Assembly (NCBI GenBank): GCA_030248225.1
Contig: JASANE010021126.1
Span: 1 to 64,000 of the forward strand
Source: Trileptium ribeirensis
Taxonomy: Eukaryota > Nematoda > Enoplea > Enoplida > Thoracostomopsidae
Direction of reading: 5' to 3'
DNA: 64,000 bases
The notes under the pieces were generated by a model. The model saw only the letters and a program-made list of their open reading frames with translations, was not told the DNA's origin and did not search any database. Below, one piece after another: positions 1-13,800 of the stretch (position 1 is its first letter; each line of letters starts with the position of its first letter). The translations under genes were made by a program, and so were the position numbers.

Positions 1-1399
1 AAAAAATACATGGAAGGAAAATGATTACAACACAGTTGCCCAACAGTTTACAACTTATTCTGTGCACTAAGTTAAATAACAGGTTTGTTGTGCTGTGACC
101 ATTGGTGTTCATTTGTATAGTTGTGACCTGTGTGTTCAGACTTGAAGATAGATATACTTATATATAATGTGTTCCACGCTACAAAAAAGAGGCTACGAAA
201 GTCTGGTCCACGCATTGAAACTGAAAATGAATGTGATCTGCCAGTGCGATTATATAGTTCTCCTTGTCTACCGAACAATTTTTCCAAAAGCAAAACTTTG
301 TTTCTAATTTTTTTGATGCCGAAATATATTTTGTTCTTGAGAATTAGTTACTATCGGTGAACTTGTAGCAATCAGAAAACTGTAGAAAACTTTTGACTTG
401 AAACAATTTTTATTCTATATATTCCACGATCAAGCGCATTTCACATGAGTGCCCAGCAGCATTCGTAATCGGTAAAATGAAGCAGTACATCGAAGCCGAA
501 ACATATTAGTTCAGTTTTTTTTTAGCACATGTTTGATGGTGTCGCTTTTGGCTCGTTGATATCGTCTGCCTGTCCTAATTTAATTTGTCTTATTGAAAAG
601 ACAGTCATTTAAAATGGAAAAAGACCAACGTTTGAACAAACTTTTATTGCTCTTCCATATATAGATTAGAGTTTTGTTCCGATATTGTTGTGGCAATAAA
701 ACTCTTAAGTGCCATCTTATATACACGTAAGTTCGACAACAAGAGTACCTGTTGTTTGTTTCATACATGAATATTGTTTTATGCTTACGGGAGATTTTAT
801 AACACATGATGCCATGGCCGCTTTACCGCACAAAACCGGGGCGATACGGTCGAAATGGAAAGCGTCCTGGTCGTTAAGGTTGTAGTGATGATGGCAAGGC
901 GACAAACTTCATAATCTCCTTAAGAAGACATCATCATAAAGTCTTAATGATAGCAATAATAGAATAGAAACACCTAAATCATTTTAATTCTCAATCAGTT
1001 TGGTTCAAGGCAGTTAACAAGTCCATTGTAAGTTTGCTTTTCGCTAGAATTGCTACTCTATCGGTAAGTTATGATAACCAGATTGAATGTGGTAAAATCG
1101 ATGATTTCTGTAGTTGTAATGGGTTTTTCGATTAATACGATTGCGATAAATATACGACTCTTTCATCGATACCTCCAGATAAATAATCTTAACTAGTAAC
1201 TAGCAAAGCGAGGGGGAACCGAGCCAGAGTGGCTACTCTGCCTTTATTGACCAGTTTATCGTTCTAAAATTCAGGTCACTAAGACCGCTTAACTGCACAA
1301 TGGTCGCAATTATACGCCGGCAAAACTTCACTGATAATGCTACGGTGATTTTAACCATCAAGACGGATGAATTGAAAAGATCCACGAGCGATCATACGT
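1..1399. other. AT-rich non-coding flank
   Basis: No convincing exon was found on either strand. Short open frames here are not supported by family motifs or splice sites. Upstream exons of the SLC22 gene were looked for and not recognised, so they probably lie before the window. Around 1201 the sequence has a GCAAAGCGAGGG motif that resembles the ends of the repeats seen at 13.67, 31.98, 37.18 and 38.04 kb. Confidence 0.5.
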
Positions 1400-1470
1400 T
1401 GGACCAGCCGGGATTCGAACCCAGATCTCTAGCTTGCAAGACTAGCGCGCTACCATTACACCACAGGTCC
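1400..1470 (-). tRNA. tRNA-Ala(UGC)-like gene
   Basis: Read on the minus strand the segment folds as a cloverleaf. It has a 7-bp acceptor stem with one T-T mismatch at pair 6-67, an A box TGGTGTAATGG, a 5-bp anticodon stem with loop CTTGCAA (anticodon TGC, alanine), and a T arm with a perfect B box GGTTCGAATCC. There is no intron. The discriminator base is A. Oddly, pair 3-70 is A-T and not the G-U wobble that alanyl-tRNA synthetase normally requires, and the acceptor stem is imperfect. It may therefore be a tRNA-derived repeat or a decayed copy and not a working alanine tRNA. Alternatives are a SINE head or a mischarged isotype. Confidence 0.7.
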
Positions 1471-1853
1471 CAATCACAGCGTGTTCAGCTACGCTATATA
1501 TTCTAGTGCAGTGACACGCTAGAGAATTACCAAAAAGACAAAAATTCTTCTCAATTCGTCGCCAATCTGAGCAAAGGCCCGATCTAATGTAAAATGTGAA
1601 TTTTGAAAAGATCGGTCCATATGTCGCATATTGCTGTTAAGAACATTCTTAGCAAAGGCCTGATCTGCTGCGCCCTTTATCTGTCTAGTTATTATAACAA
1701 AAGCAAGCTATAATAATAAGCACATTTTTTCCAATGCATAAGAAGCAAATACGTGGTTAAAACTAAAAAATTCTGACTTTCGAAGTGTTTCATTTTTCAC
1801 TAAGGCATTGGAAAAGCTGTGATTATTGTTATAATTAGTAGTTCAGTTTAATA

Positions 1854-4372
1854 ATGTTCAACGTCGGCGATGTCGTATGGGTGAAATGGACAGACAGTGG
1901 GTGTAACTGGCCAGCGTGCATAGCAGCTGATACCGACCGTGCAGGCACGAAGCCGAAGAGCAAGATTTTTGTCTACTTCTTCTATTTTGACAACTACGCT
2001 TATCATCCAACTTCGAAACTATTGCCTTTATTCCACTCACACCTTGTTCGTATATTAGCAACAAGGAAACCGCAATTCGTTAAGTCGTTTGAAAGTTTGA
2101 AATATTATTGTGAACGAAATGAAGTGAGCAATGCTGACAAAATATTGGAGACTTTAAACCAAAGTTACTGTTCAGCTGTCACCGTATGCACCGCGCCTTC
2201 GAACGTTATTAATGCCGAATTATGCGAAGCGTCCGGCTCTGCAGATACTGTATTGCCAGAGCGTAGGCATGATGTTCCCCCAGCAACCAGTATTATATTA
2301 CGAGAAGAGCGGAAATCCAAAAAGCGTCAACACCTCGTTAGTGACGAAGGCTCTTATGTTTCGAGTGATAGTGAACGCGAGGACTCAACATTTACTCCTA
2401 GCAGCAGAGATTCCGATTCGAGTAATAGTGACAATGACAATAGTGAAGCCACAGGAAATTTGGCTGTCCACTCTCTCCAGGAAGTCCGTCAAGATGTTGT
2501 GGTTGCGCAAGGGGACGAAGCAGAGCATCCCAATGCCGTTAATATTACACAGGAGGCTCACGACATTGTAACAGCTGTGATTGACGAAATTGCGTCTGGG
2601 CGGCCTACTCAAAAGAAAACTTCGAAGTGGCAAATAGTCCGTGGAGCTAGAAACGTCGGAGTGGAATATGTAAGTAGAAAGAGCGATAAACTGATTACTG
2701 CGAAGGCGGCACAGCCAGTTGACTGCAGCAAGTGCTGCTATAAATGCAACCACAACTTACCTGACGATTTCAGGCAGTTGATTTTCAGCGAATATTATGA
2801 CAGTGATGCAAAACGAAAATATATATGCGATCGCGTCGGCATTGTACCAATTGCTACGAAAACAAAACGGCTGCCGAAAGTTTCAGATCCAAAGCTACAA
2901 GTACTATTTTGTCAAAAACTCGGTTCGAATCCAGGTGTGTAAAAAATTTTTCGTTGCCACACTAAACATTGGTGAGAAATTTGTCAGAAATTGTTTAGAA
3001 CAAAAAACTCGCTCAGGGACATTTAAAAACTCGGATCGCGTTAGTACGCCTTCTTATTCTTTCACAGTTGAACAACTGGATATTATACAATTGATTCTTT
3101 TGTCAGAGCGCCAAGCCATTACTGTCGTAAAACAACTTCCAGAGTGTATCTGGAGGCGTTTGTTCAAAGCAAAGCTCAAATGCATCGATTATGAACTTTT
3201 GTAAAGAAAAATGCGTTTCCTTTTCTGCTTATTGTAGAATTGTCAACAAGAACTAATATGTGAACAATATCTATCTTTCATCTGCGTAAAGATCGATGCG
3301 CGCTGTGCGTCAAATATGAAAATATGGCCGGTAACGAAAAAACACAGGTTCAAAGTACATTTGATGCCCACGTCCTGCTTAAAACTGCCGCTGATCAACA
3401 AAAAAATGTCTACAAAGAACGTTCAAAACAGGATCCGACCTTTCATAACATTTCGTTTGATCTTGAGGCTGTGCTGTATGTTCCTCATGGCAACGTATCG
3501 TCGTTATATTACAACCGCAAGTTATCCACTTACAATTTTACTGTTTACAACGAGAGCAATCGTGATGGCTTCTGCTATTACTGGACAGAAGCAAATGGTA
3601 ATCGCGGTGCCGTTGAGATCGGCAGCTGCCTTATTTCATACATATTACATCTGCCTGAAACAGTAACTCGGGTGGCCATGGTTTCCGATAGTTGTGGAGG
3701 CCAAAACAGGAACCAATTTATAGTGGCGGCCATGCTGTACATACTGCGCACCGTCGCCAATATCGAATACATCGAACACACATTTCTGGTGCCCGGACAT
3801 ACCAAAATGGACTGCGATAGCATGTGTCACGAGAGCTGCCAAAAATGTCTCTGTGTATTGGCCAGATAACTGGTTAAACGTGTTGAGGCTTGCTCGTCCC
3901 AGCCAACCTTTTCAAGTTCGCGAACTTACCTTCAATCATTTCTTCGATATCAAATTTTTGGCGGGAAAAATATTCGGTGGTAAGAGGCCGAATATTCCAT
4001 TTTCTAAAGTTCGGCAATTCCGTTTTGAGAGAGCGAAACTCGATGTGATACAGTATCGCAACGATTTTATTTCGGATTTGGTTCATGTACAAGTTGGCAA
4101 TCGCCGTACGAGAAATGACGGTGACTTGAAACAAGCGTACACAACAACTCTGCCTATCTCTGCGACTAAAAAAAGACTTGGAGGCACTGTGCGGCTCGTA
4201 TGCGACTCCAAAACAGTACTGGGGCTACTATCGAGGCTTGAAAGTTGTAGACAATGAGCGATGCCAGATGGAGGACGTTTCAGATGAGTCAAGCAACGAG
4301 ACTGAAAGTGATGACGGGGAAGCCGATGGAGCTGATATGGACGACAATTTGTCTCTGAATCAGCTGTTATGA
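1854..4372 (+). pseudogene. PWWP-domain transposase relic, subfamily A (frameshifted)
   Basis: The product would be a DNA-transposon protein with an N-terminal PWWP-like module (GDVVWVKW...NWPACI, residues about 4-20 of the frame opening at 1854, with the helical part FVKSFESLKYYCE further on). An acidic Ser-rich linker follows, then a Cys-rich block (CSKCCYKC..., about 2728-2800). Next come VCKKFFVATLNI (about 2935), FHLRKDRCALCVKYENM (about 3275-3325), and a nuclease-like core. The core has FDLEAVLYVP (3456), a conserved YYNRKL..YNF block, SDSCGGQNRN (3684) and VPGHTKMDCDSM (about 3789). The C-terminal part (YWPDNW..., from 3856) ends in a KKR.LEALC..Y...YRGL tail and an acidic end at 4372. 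The reading frame changes near 2890-2930, 3205-3280, 3835 and 4165, so the copy is dead. The same domain order is known to me from many uncharacterised metazoan proteins, which I believe are filed under DUF7869; the superfamily name needs checking. ATG 1854 was chosen because the PWWP begins four residues later. It lies on the same strand as the SLC22 exons, possibly inside an intron of that gene. A matching terminal inverted repeat was not found. Confidence 0.8.
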
Positions 4373-4590
4373 CTAGTAGGTACATAAAGGTTTGTTTACG
4401 TACGAATTCATATGCACACAGATCGGGCGTCTGATACATTATATAACATTTTTATTATTATTATTAAGGAAAACTTATTTAAAAAGTGATTTTGGCCTTG
4501 GGCCTTGCCTTATTTGATGCATACCACGCGAACACAAATGTCTTTGTCACCTTTAGCAACCCCGAAAACTATAGACACGTTCGACTGACC

Positions 4591-4638
4591 AATTAAGGCC
4601 TATCCTTCTTGCCTAATTAAGGCCTATCCTTGCTATTA
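4591..4638 (+). repeat. 24-bp tandem duplication (AATTAAGGCCTATCCTT)
   Basis: Two copies of AATTAAGGCCTATCCTT start at 4591 and 4615. They lie just downstream of the PWWP transposase relic. Upstream of the relic, near 1571 and 1651, there are two copies of AGCAAAGGCC followed by a pyrimidine and GATCT. The shared AGGCCT core in opposite orientation could be remnants of subterminal repeats, but the match is short. Confidence 0.45.
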
Positions 4639-4813
4639 GAGTTGTGGATCCATCCTTTCAAATAAATGTTTGGATTTCGTACAGCAACAAATAACGGTGT
4701 ATTTTCCCAGGTTTAGTGCTCCAAAAACACCCAATAGTTAGAGTATAATAATAATAATAATGTTTTATTGTTTTTGCTATTTGCGTTTGTATTGTTATTT
4801 TTTTCTGTTCTAG

Positions 4814-7800
4814 GAATGGGTCAAGAAGAACGAACGCTACCGCGTAACTCATTTACTAAAATCGCGTGTTTTGGTTGTTCGGACGGCGATTGTGTTTGTT
4901 ATATGGTAAGTCGTCGTCTTCATTTATTGCGTCATTGTCATAGTATTGGAAAATAGTGTGCAATCTCAGGCACTGAAGAGATTGCGAGCACGCTTGTCAA
5001 CCTCAGTCGCGGCCTAGCTCTTCCGGAAATACTGTCTGTAGCTTTATCCTGTTTATACCCGGCATACCCATTCACCCCGCCGCCCGGGTTGCACCACCAA
5101 CGTTGACGGTGAACTTTTACTTTCCGGTTTTCTTTGACTATATTAGTGGTTACAAGGTCTTATTATGCAGCTTTGGGCTTCCACCAATTCAATCGAAGCG
5201 GATGAAACCTTGTCCTGATTTGAGTCAGCGGACATGTACTACTGCACCCAGTCACCCACCGTTCGAAGCCAACGCTGTGTCCACGTCATGACATGTTGCC
5301 ACGACTTAGTTGGCCATTAGCTGCCCTCCTCCCTCGGCTTTCAGGAGGGGTTAGGTCACTTTTGATGAGAGGTATGGATAAAAATGGGTTACAACCCATC
5401 GTAGTTTTTTTGGACGGGGGTAGTAAGCTCTAAAATATATTTCGCCCTTGGTTCTGTGGGGATATAATTCCAAAAAAACTGGAGGTAGGAGGAAATCCTT
5501 GTCCTAGCCGTCGTGACCTGGATATCATGGATGACGGCAGCATTGTATTTCATAGATCGATGTTGATCCTCTTTCAATTTCAAGTACTTATGTGCGAGCT
5601 AAGAAACAGAACGGTTGATAGCGCCGTTCATTGCTGATGTGTCATATTGTTTTTTTACACAGATGTAATAAATTGCGTCGATAATATACCAGAATATCTC
5701 GAATATATATATTGTGCATTTGGCGGTGACACGTAGCCCTGCAGTTTCATTTTGGACAAAAACATCTTTACATACCTTACTCATAAGCCACGCAGCAGCA
5801 TGTGAATATTATTATTATTAATCGCTCGTTGCTATGCTCGTAGCCGATATGTATTCAGCTTTTGCAATTTTTATTATTTTTTTTTAATTTGCCATATTCG
5901 ATTTTAAAATTCGATTAAGTACAATCATAACAACTAATACAACTTTGTTTTTGTTTTTAGGGCCGTCACAGCGCTAATATACTACGGCATTTCGTTGAGC
6001 CTCTCGGATCAGTCGGTCGCCCGACATCGGTCGTTTTCGGGCAATCTCTTTCTTAACAACGTTATCGCTGGTGCTATCGAACTCCCGGTTCTTGTGTTCA
6101 CTGTCATTTTTCTTTCGGCGGGTCGTAAAAAATCCCAAATGTGTTGTCTTATCGCCGCCGGAGTCATGATGCTTGGCGTCGTGTTGTCGCCGAAAGGACC
6201 AGGTACGAAATTATCGATAATTTTTTATCCGATAGCGAAATTAATGATGATGTACCCTTTAGTTGAACGCCCACATTAGGGGTTAAAATGACGAAAACAG
6301 GTTTTTATGGGTTCTTTGCTAAATTTGGCCGTACGGTTACTAGTATTTTGCAGCCCATATCTCGCGACACAGGCTTGGCATCAAAAACCGAGATACCATT
6401 CAGAATCAACTCATCGCGATCTACAACTTTGTTGACCATGGCTTTTTTGTAGGACCACAATCCCTGGGCTGCTGTGGGGCCCGAATATGGCTCGTCGACA
6501 ACCAGAAGTATAGAGTTTTCAAATTTCGTCAAGTTATTGCATGTTTTTGTCTTACGACGAGTGTCTTTCAGGTTATCCAGCTGAATACAATGGTTTTGCT
6601 ATTTACAGTCCAGTTTGACTATATTATACCTTTTCATTGGGTTTCAAGGGTTTTACGATCAACGAACGATTTTCAAAATGTAGTAAGTTTCCATTGTCTT
6701 GGTTAGTTACTGCTGGCAGTTCATCGAGAGTGGTCAGTAAGCCATTTGAAAAACATTATTGAATGTTTCATAATACAGAGCAAAATTATTGCTGAATTCC
6801 TTTAAATTGGAGAGATTGGTGGCCTGGGGTTTGTGGAATTTCCGGCTCCGCCTGGTACAAAACAGATGGCCCAGGTCCCCTCGCAAAATATTTGGCTCTA
6901 CTTGGTTTATTTTACCTTGGTAAATAGTTTTCTTTCCATCGATGAAGCAGCGGTTCACAGAAAAATGGACAATATATATATTTTTGCAAAATCCTATTCC
7001 AAGCTAAATATTTGATAAATCAGGCAAAAATTAGTATTCTGTTGTTAATGTCGTATCTACGTCACGCGTCCATGTATATATTTGTTGGAACAAAAACTAC
7101 TGAGAAACCACAAAAAGAAGTTGAAGGCCTAACCTCTGGATTATCAGGACAGGACAGATAAACGTTTTTCCGGGTCATTTCAATCACACGCAATTTCGAA
7201 TTTAAATAAAATTTTCTAGAGATAACTCGAAAATAATTAAATACTCCTAGCCCCTGCTGTTTTATCACCTTAGTTGATTACCTAAAATTTTTTATATCTA
7301 CACGATCAACCGAACATCCAAAGAAAATTTAAGGGAAATTTTTTGGTTCATTAATTTAATGTCAACGCTAATAATAATAATTTTTGTCCAGATCTTAATA
7401 ATTACACCATGTTGCTGTTACAGAAACTCGACCGCTGCGGCTCGTTTTTATGTTGCTTGGAAAGTCGGCATCACAAGCGGCGTTTTGCATCTTGTATATT
7501 TTCGCGTCCGAGCTATACCCAACCGTTATCCGCAATACCGTTGTCGGCTTGGCTACGTCGGTCGGACGTGTAGGATCGGGCGTCGCTGGGTATATTGCGA
7601 TACTGGTAAGCAAGCACACGGAATGATTCGCTAAACATAAACGTAACCGGGCTCAAGAACTGGTCCGAAACATTGATGAGCGACTAAACTTAAGGTGGCC
7701 CCATCAACCACCCTATTTTTGTAATTTGGCATAAAAATTGTTGCTGAAGTTCGATGCAAAACTGATCTCTAACATACTGCTCGCTCTGCGATTGAAATGT

Positions 7801-10800
7801 AATCATTTTCTATTCGCGAAAATTCGACTAAAATTGCCCAAAATTTTTGGGAACTAAAATTTGTCGAATTTGAATTAAGCCAGTTTTGTTTACGAAGACC
7901 AGTGAGTTTAATTATAGGATCGATTTGTTTCAGACGTCACTATTGTATTAAATTTGTTCGTGAACACTGGATTATCAGTATGCAAACGTGATAGATATAA
8001 GGGACCGAATTTCTGCAAATTGAAAATCGCCAAATTCTGTTCAGGCACTAGTTATAGTTTTTGTCACTTTTATTCGATTTTACCTCGGTTAGCGAAAATC
8101 CGAATGAAATTCAGCCTTTTTCCGCAACAAGGATTTGCAATTCGAGATTGGATATTACAAAATAGTTTGGTTGGTGGGGTTGCCGTAAGTTTTCTCATGC
8201 ATGATGTCGAAACTCGGACGGCGTCAAGTCTTGGTGCAGAGCCCGAGCGTACTCAAATTGCTGCACTGATCTTCGTTCGTAACTTGTATTTTTATTGATT
8301 TCCGAATTTTGTTTGTATTTTCGTTTTTATGGTGATGGTTTATATTTGTTTTGAAATGGTGATTATTTTATTCATAAGGATAGGTTGCCGAAGGTCTAAA
8401 GGTGTGTTAAGCTGCATAAAAACAGCAGTGATTTGTCCAAGCATTAAGACGATATTAACATTGGTCAAAAGCGAAACCAAATTCTACGCTACCCGGGACA
8501 CAGTCTAGAAATATCAGGGTTTGAAATATTAGTGGTGGCACTGCACTATCGTACCGGGATTGTGGCGGGTCAGGTTGGCGGCACCTTTTGTATCCAGTGT
8601 TTGAACCACGGCGTAGTAATACATAAGGGATCTAGAATAATTATATTTTTTCGAGCATTAACGAATTTGTTTATGAAATGTTTTTCTTGTAATTGTACCA
8701 GCCTGTATAAATACCAGCCATAATATATTGATACTGGGGTGTTTTTAGACATTACTTTAAACAGCAGGAATGGTCAAATGTATTTGAATAGTTTTCGAGG
8801 TTTATATGAAACGTAGTTTCTGTTTGAGACGTTTTAATATAATATGGTAGTTTTTTCAGTCGGATATAACATTACCAATTGTCCCGATGATAATATTCGG
8901 CGTCTTGGCGTTCATAGCCGGGCTGATGACGATATTTTTGCCCGAAACGATGAATCAACCATTGCCAGAAACGCTTAAAGATGCCGTCGACTACTTACGG
9001 TAAGAGTGAATGCGGCTTTTACTACATATACTCAGTACTCACTAAAAACAGAACGATGTTCGTTCGACATATTCGTCAGAAAATATGTGCACATTATTGT
9101 GTGGTATTTATTTATTGTTAATTAAGCGAAGCGTTTAGTTTTCGTCAGACGGGGAAAATTCGGCACCGTCTGTCTGTCCGTCCGTTGAACTCCTCAATAA
9201 CTACTGGGTCGATTTAAAAAACCTTTTTGTCTGAAAGGCCTAATATCAGACAGGTGCAAGACATACAGATTTTATCAAAATTTGCTGCAGTTAATTTAGT
9301 TAACACCTAATTAGTTAAGCTATTTAGCTATCCTATTTTTAGCATATTCAAAGGAGAATTGCATATTATTCAATAAATAATTGGTGGAAAGCTATTATTT
9401 TGGTGCATATACTGCATCTCGCCGTCGTGATTGTGAATATGATGCTTATTTACTATTCGAGGAAGTTAAAACATGCTAATTAGTTAATCAGCTAATTACT
9501 AATTAATTATTCTTAATTAGCTAATTTTTTGAAAATTTTAAAGAGTGCTCAAAAATGAAAAATAAATTGCTCCCGGGGTTTTCTATGTCGCTTATCACGC
9601 TTATGACATTTCTGAAGCTCTAAAACCTAGCGGTATGCTAATTAGTTGATTAAGTAAAAAGCTAACTAGGTAATTTTATGCAAATTTTAAAATCACTTCA
9701 AAATTGCTCATTGTTGCGCTCCGGGGTTTTCGATGTCGCTGATTATGAATATGTGGCTTTTAAAGCTTGATGATTTTATCATGGTTGCTGCTTAGGTAAT
9801 TATTAATTACCTAATTGGTTGATGTCACTAATTAGCTTATTTTTTAGCTAGCGAGCTTTTTGTATAATGGTTTTGACATCAGTTGTGTAAAAGGTGATTC
9901 TTATTATAAATTGATTAAATAATTAGTCGAAACACATGTATACACAAATAAGATACCAAATACCTTGCCTGTTGTTCCACTCACTTTTTGTAATTTATTC
10001 CGTTTACTAGTTATATATTAATTATGCGATGTTGTCATACTCGACGAAGGACAAAAAATGAGTCTGGTTGCTCATTTTTTATGAGTACTTGTGTGTATTC
10101 GGCTACGAACAGAAATAAAATCAAAATTTTCAAAAACCCTGAGAAATTGACGGATCGCGAAAAATACTTGGTAGCTGTTTGTCAACTATTCGCGAATATT
10201 TTGTGAACTATATATTTCCTTTTATTCTGTCTGTAGATGTAGCGTTTAATATAGCTGACTTGCGTTTTTGAAAATCGCCGAGGTTTCAGTCAGGTCGAAA
10301 TATTATTGAAAATATGTTTCATTTCGTCACGTGCTTACTCATTAATTCGTGAGTGATACGTTTGTGTTTTTGTATCCGACCCGATATCCGACACACTTTT
10401 GTTAACAACAGACGTTTACAATAGAATATCACTAAATCATTTTCAACGTCCACCATACTCTTCGAGTGACATCTCAACCGCGTAGGGTGAAAATCGGCCG
10501 CTAACTAACTCCTGATATTCCCGGCTTTGAGAATGCGTCCGTAAAAATTCTGTTGAATGCGACTCGATGTGCTCGATATGATCTGTTGTCTTGGGCGACA
10601 TTTCCCGGAATAGGCGCCTTCCTATGTTTGGCACCTTTCCTCTTATTTCTCGTACATTATGCACTGACTGTTTTATTTATAGCGGAGAAGCTTATTACGG
10701 TTACGGAGGCAGCAGCGGTGCCGCTGGCGTTAGCGGCAGAGAACGGCGTTCGCGCCACGATGATGAAGATTACCACAACGTTCGATCGTAAGTTGTTGTA

Positions 10801-13800
10801 GTTGCGACAGTGATGCATTTTCTGACAGTTAGTTATTATTTCGTTTTTAAATTTTAAATGTCGTTGTCTTAAGTCACAGTTAGGAGTTGAACACTATATC
10901 GTTAGAAAAAATGATCAGGTTTAGTGCGGTGTGTGTTTGGGGAATGGCAGCACGCACCGACTTCGGCTTAGTCATTGTAATGCAGCCCATATAAAACTCT
11001 GAAACAGATTCAAAAAAGTAGCTGATTTTTTTCGCTCTGATTGGGTTGAGCTTATGCTGTCTATGTGTTCCCACCGAGTGTGGTCATTAGGGTGTAAGCC
11101 CTGAAATAATTTCTTTTTTTAGTCTGTCGCTGTCGTTCACAACTCATTTTCGGATCGACAGGTTTCGGCAATTTTTTGTTCGATAGCAAAAGCGATGACG
11201 ATGTGCCTTTAGTTTAACACGGATAGCTCCTACCCCATGTTCCGGGTCAAAATTGCAAAAAATAGGGTCTTAAGGGTTCTTTGGCAATTCTGACAGTACG
11301 GGTATCAGTGTTTCGCTGCCTGTATCTTGCGACACAGGCTTAACATCGAAAAATGGAAAATCAGCTCGTCGAGATCTACAATCTTGCTGCTCACGGCCTT
11401 TTGCGGAACCATTCACTGGTCCGCTGTGGACGCGAATAAGGTTCGTCGACCCTTTGCCAGAAATAGCGATTTTTCAAATTTCGCTGTGTCATTGCTTGTT
11501 TTTGTCGTACAATAAATGGCCATTAGGTTATATGCACGCTGAATACGATGGTATGCTACATAGGGTCCAATTTTTCCTCCAACATTTTCATGAGTGTACC
11601 TCTTTATGGGGTTTCAGTGGTTTTAGGGTCGACGAATCCGATTTCTAAAATGTGCGTTTTCCTTTGTTGGCTTATGTACAGCGTGCAGGTCACCAGTAAT
11701 GGCCTATACATAGATATTTCTGGGTCATTTCACGCTACGATGACCTTTTGGTCGGGGGGGGTAAAACTGGATATTTTGGCCAGTAGCACATAAACGTGCA
11801 GGGAACTGGTAAAAATGTTATTTACGCTAGGAAGCGTCATTAGTTAGCTAGTTCAAACAAAAAAATTTTTCGGCTTCACGTACGCCGTAAGAGGCTGGAC
11901 ATCCACATAAGTCCCAAATTGACAAAAATCGTAATGACTAATTTTACGACCTCTTTTTTTCGGGTAGTGTCGTGGCTCCGTGTTCGAAGTTATGGCCCAA
12001 ATTCTTTTCTATGCAGGATTAGTCAGGTCTACACAAGATTTTTAATTGCACGATTTTCAAATCTACTACAATCATGGAGAGTGACAGCTGTCGATATGGA
12101 ATGAACCCCCCCCCCCCACCAAATTCTTTTTTGGGTCATTGCTCGTTACTTATGCATGGTACATAAACGTTGTTCATATATCATACCTGTCCCCTGGATG
12201 CCTTTTGAAAAAATATTAACGCAGGTGTTTGCTGTTACTTACCCCAGCGCTAGGGTCAAAAGCTTACCCCCCCGACCGTTGCTAGTTAGGGGTATGGTGG
12301 AGTCAGTAGAAGTCAATTAATTTGTCTGTTATGGTTCTTTCCAATTACGAAGCGAATGGTGAAACGACCTGAGCTCTATCTCGCGCCCGACCTGCTGATC
12401 TCAGCCTTTTACCCACCCCGACCACACTTTTACCCACCCTCGACCACCACCAAAATGTGGAAACATCGAACATATGATGTTATTTCGAGGAAATTTCACG
12501 CTTTTGGTTCATAATACATTGTGGCAATACATTTGGACGACATAGTCGCAAAATTATTTTTTGAAAAAATTCTAAATTTACCCCCCCCCGACCATGGTCT
12601 CAGGCATGTACACTGGCAGTTGATATGGGCTGGCATTTTGTACCCCTCATAGTGGAAATTGTGGTATAGAATATCTTACATACCGTTTTCAAGTTAACTA
12701 TGCTGATTAAACACGGTCGAATTGGCCATTTCACATTTTTACCCCCCCCCCCCGACCACCAGCTACTTCCGGCATTCTAACATATCTTGCAAAGGGTATG
12801 TTTTGAATTTTTTTGCATAACACTTCCCCCATGCTAAACTATCGATATAAATAGCTACCGTTTATGGCCGCTTCGTTTCCATTTAATAACCCGTATAAAT
12901 CGGCACCCCCGTGTTTTAAACGTGTTAAATTTGACCCAAGAGTAGGCATAAAAAGCTTAATTTTTGATATACGGAGTTCCGCTTAACGTCATTTTGACCG
13001 CACTGACAGGCTGCACGAGATACGGTCACAAAATCGAGGCTAGATGCAACCTGGAGCATACCAGAGACCATTTTATGGTACCTTGCTGAGCAGCAGGGAG
13101 GTGGTATTTGGGAAGCCATAGCATAAAAACGGTTAAAAATTTACTATAAAGACCTCAAATTAGGGATCCTTGATGTTTTTTGGTCATTGGGTGTAAAAAT
13201 GAAGATAATCGGAGCCAAAAAAGTCATTAGTCATTTTTTCTGGGGCAAAAGGACATCGTAGCGTGAAATGACCCTCTGTAAGTTGACTAGACTACAATCG
13301 TGTGGTTATCTTGTGACCAGCATGCATATTTCATGGGTTTTGAATGTGTTTAGGATTAGTGAACCCAATTTCCAGAATTTAGTCTGTCTTCAGTTCCTTG
13401 GTTAGGCATTGCGTAGAGGTAACCAAGAATTGCCTGTATAGTTTTCCGGTAGGCTGAATACGATGGTTTGGTTATTTAAAAACCAGGATAAATACTTGAT
13501 GCGTTGTGAGTTATTTTCGATTGGTTTAGGGTCGACGAGGTTTTAGGGTTTTGAATGGGTCTAGGGCTCAAGAGGTTTAGTATGGTATATTCATCAAACA
13601 GCCTGTTAACAGGTGATTAAACAAAATAACTTAAAAATAAAATCACCCTTACCTGTTTCACCCTCGCTTGCCAGTTTTTAGTTTATTTATTAATTATAAA
13701 CAGATTTTTCAGATCGACCAACACAACCGGTACTAGTGCGATGCCATCGGATAGTGCTCAAACAGCTGTTGCTGCTGACTCTGACGTTCCTGAAAGTATC

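Noticed and set aside
2918..2932. GGTTCGAATCC B-box-like match suggesting a tRNA
   Set aside because: It lies in the transposase relic and no cloverleaf or A box can be built around it.
1560..4640. Terminal inverted repeats for the PWWP relic at 1854-4372
   Set aside because: Only a short AGGCCT-containing similarity (near 1571/1651 and 4591/4615); too short and gapped to define ends.
7954..8298. 114-codon plus-strand open frame in an SLC22 intron
   Set aside because: It does not fit the transporter and interrupts exons that splice in phase around it; no homology recognised.
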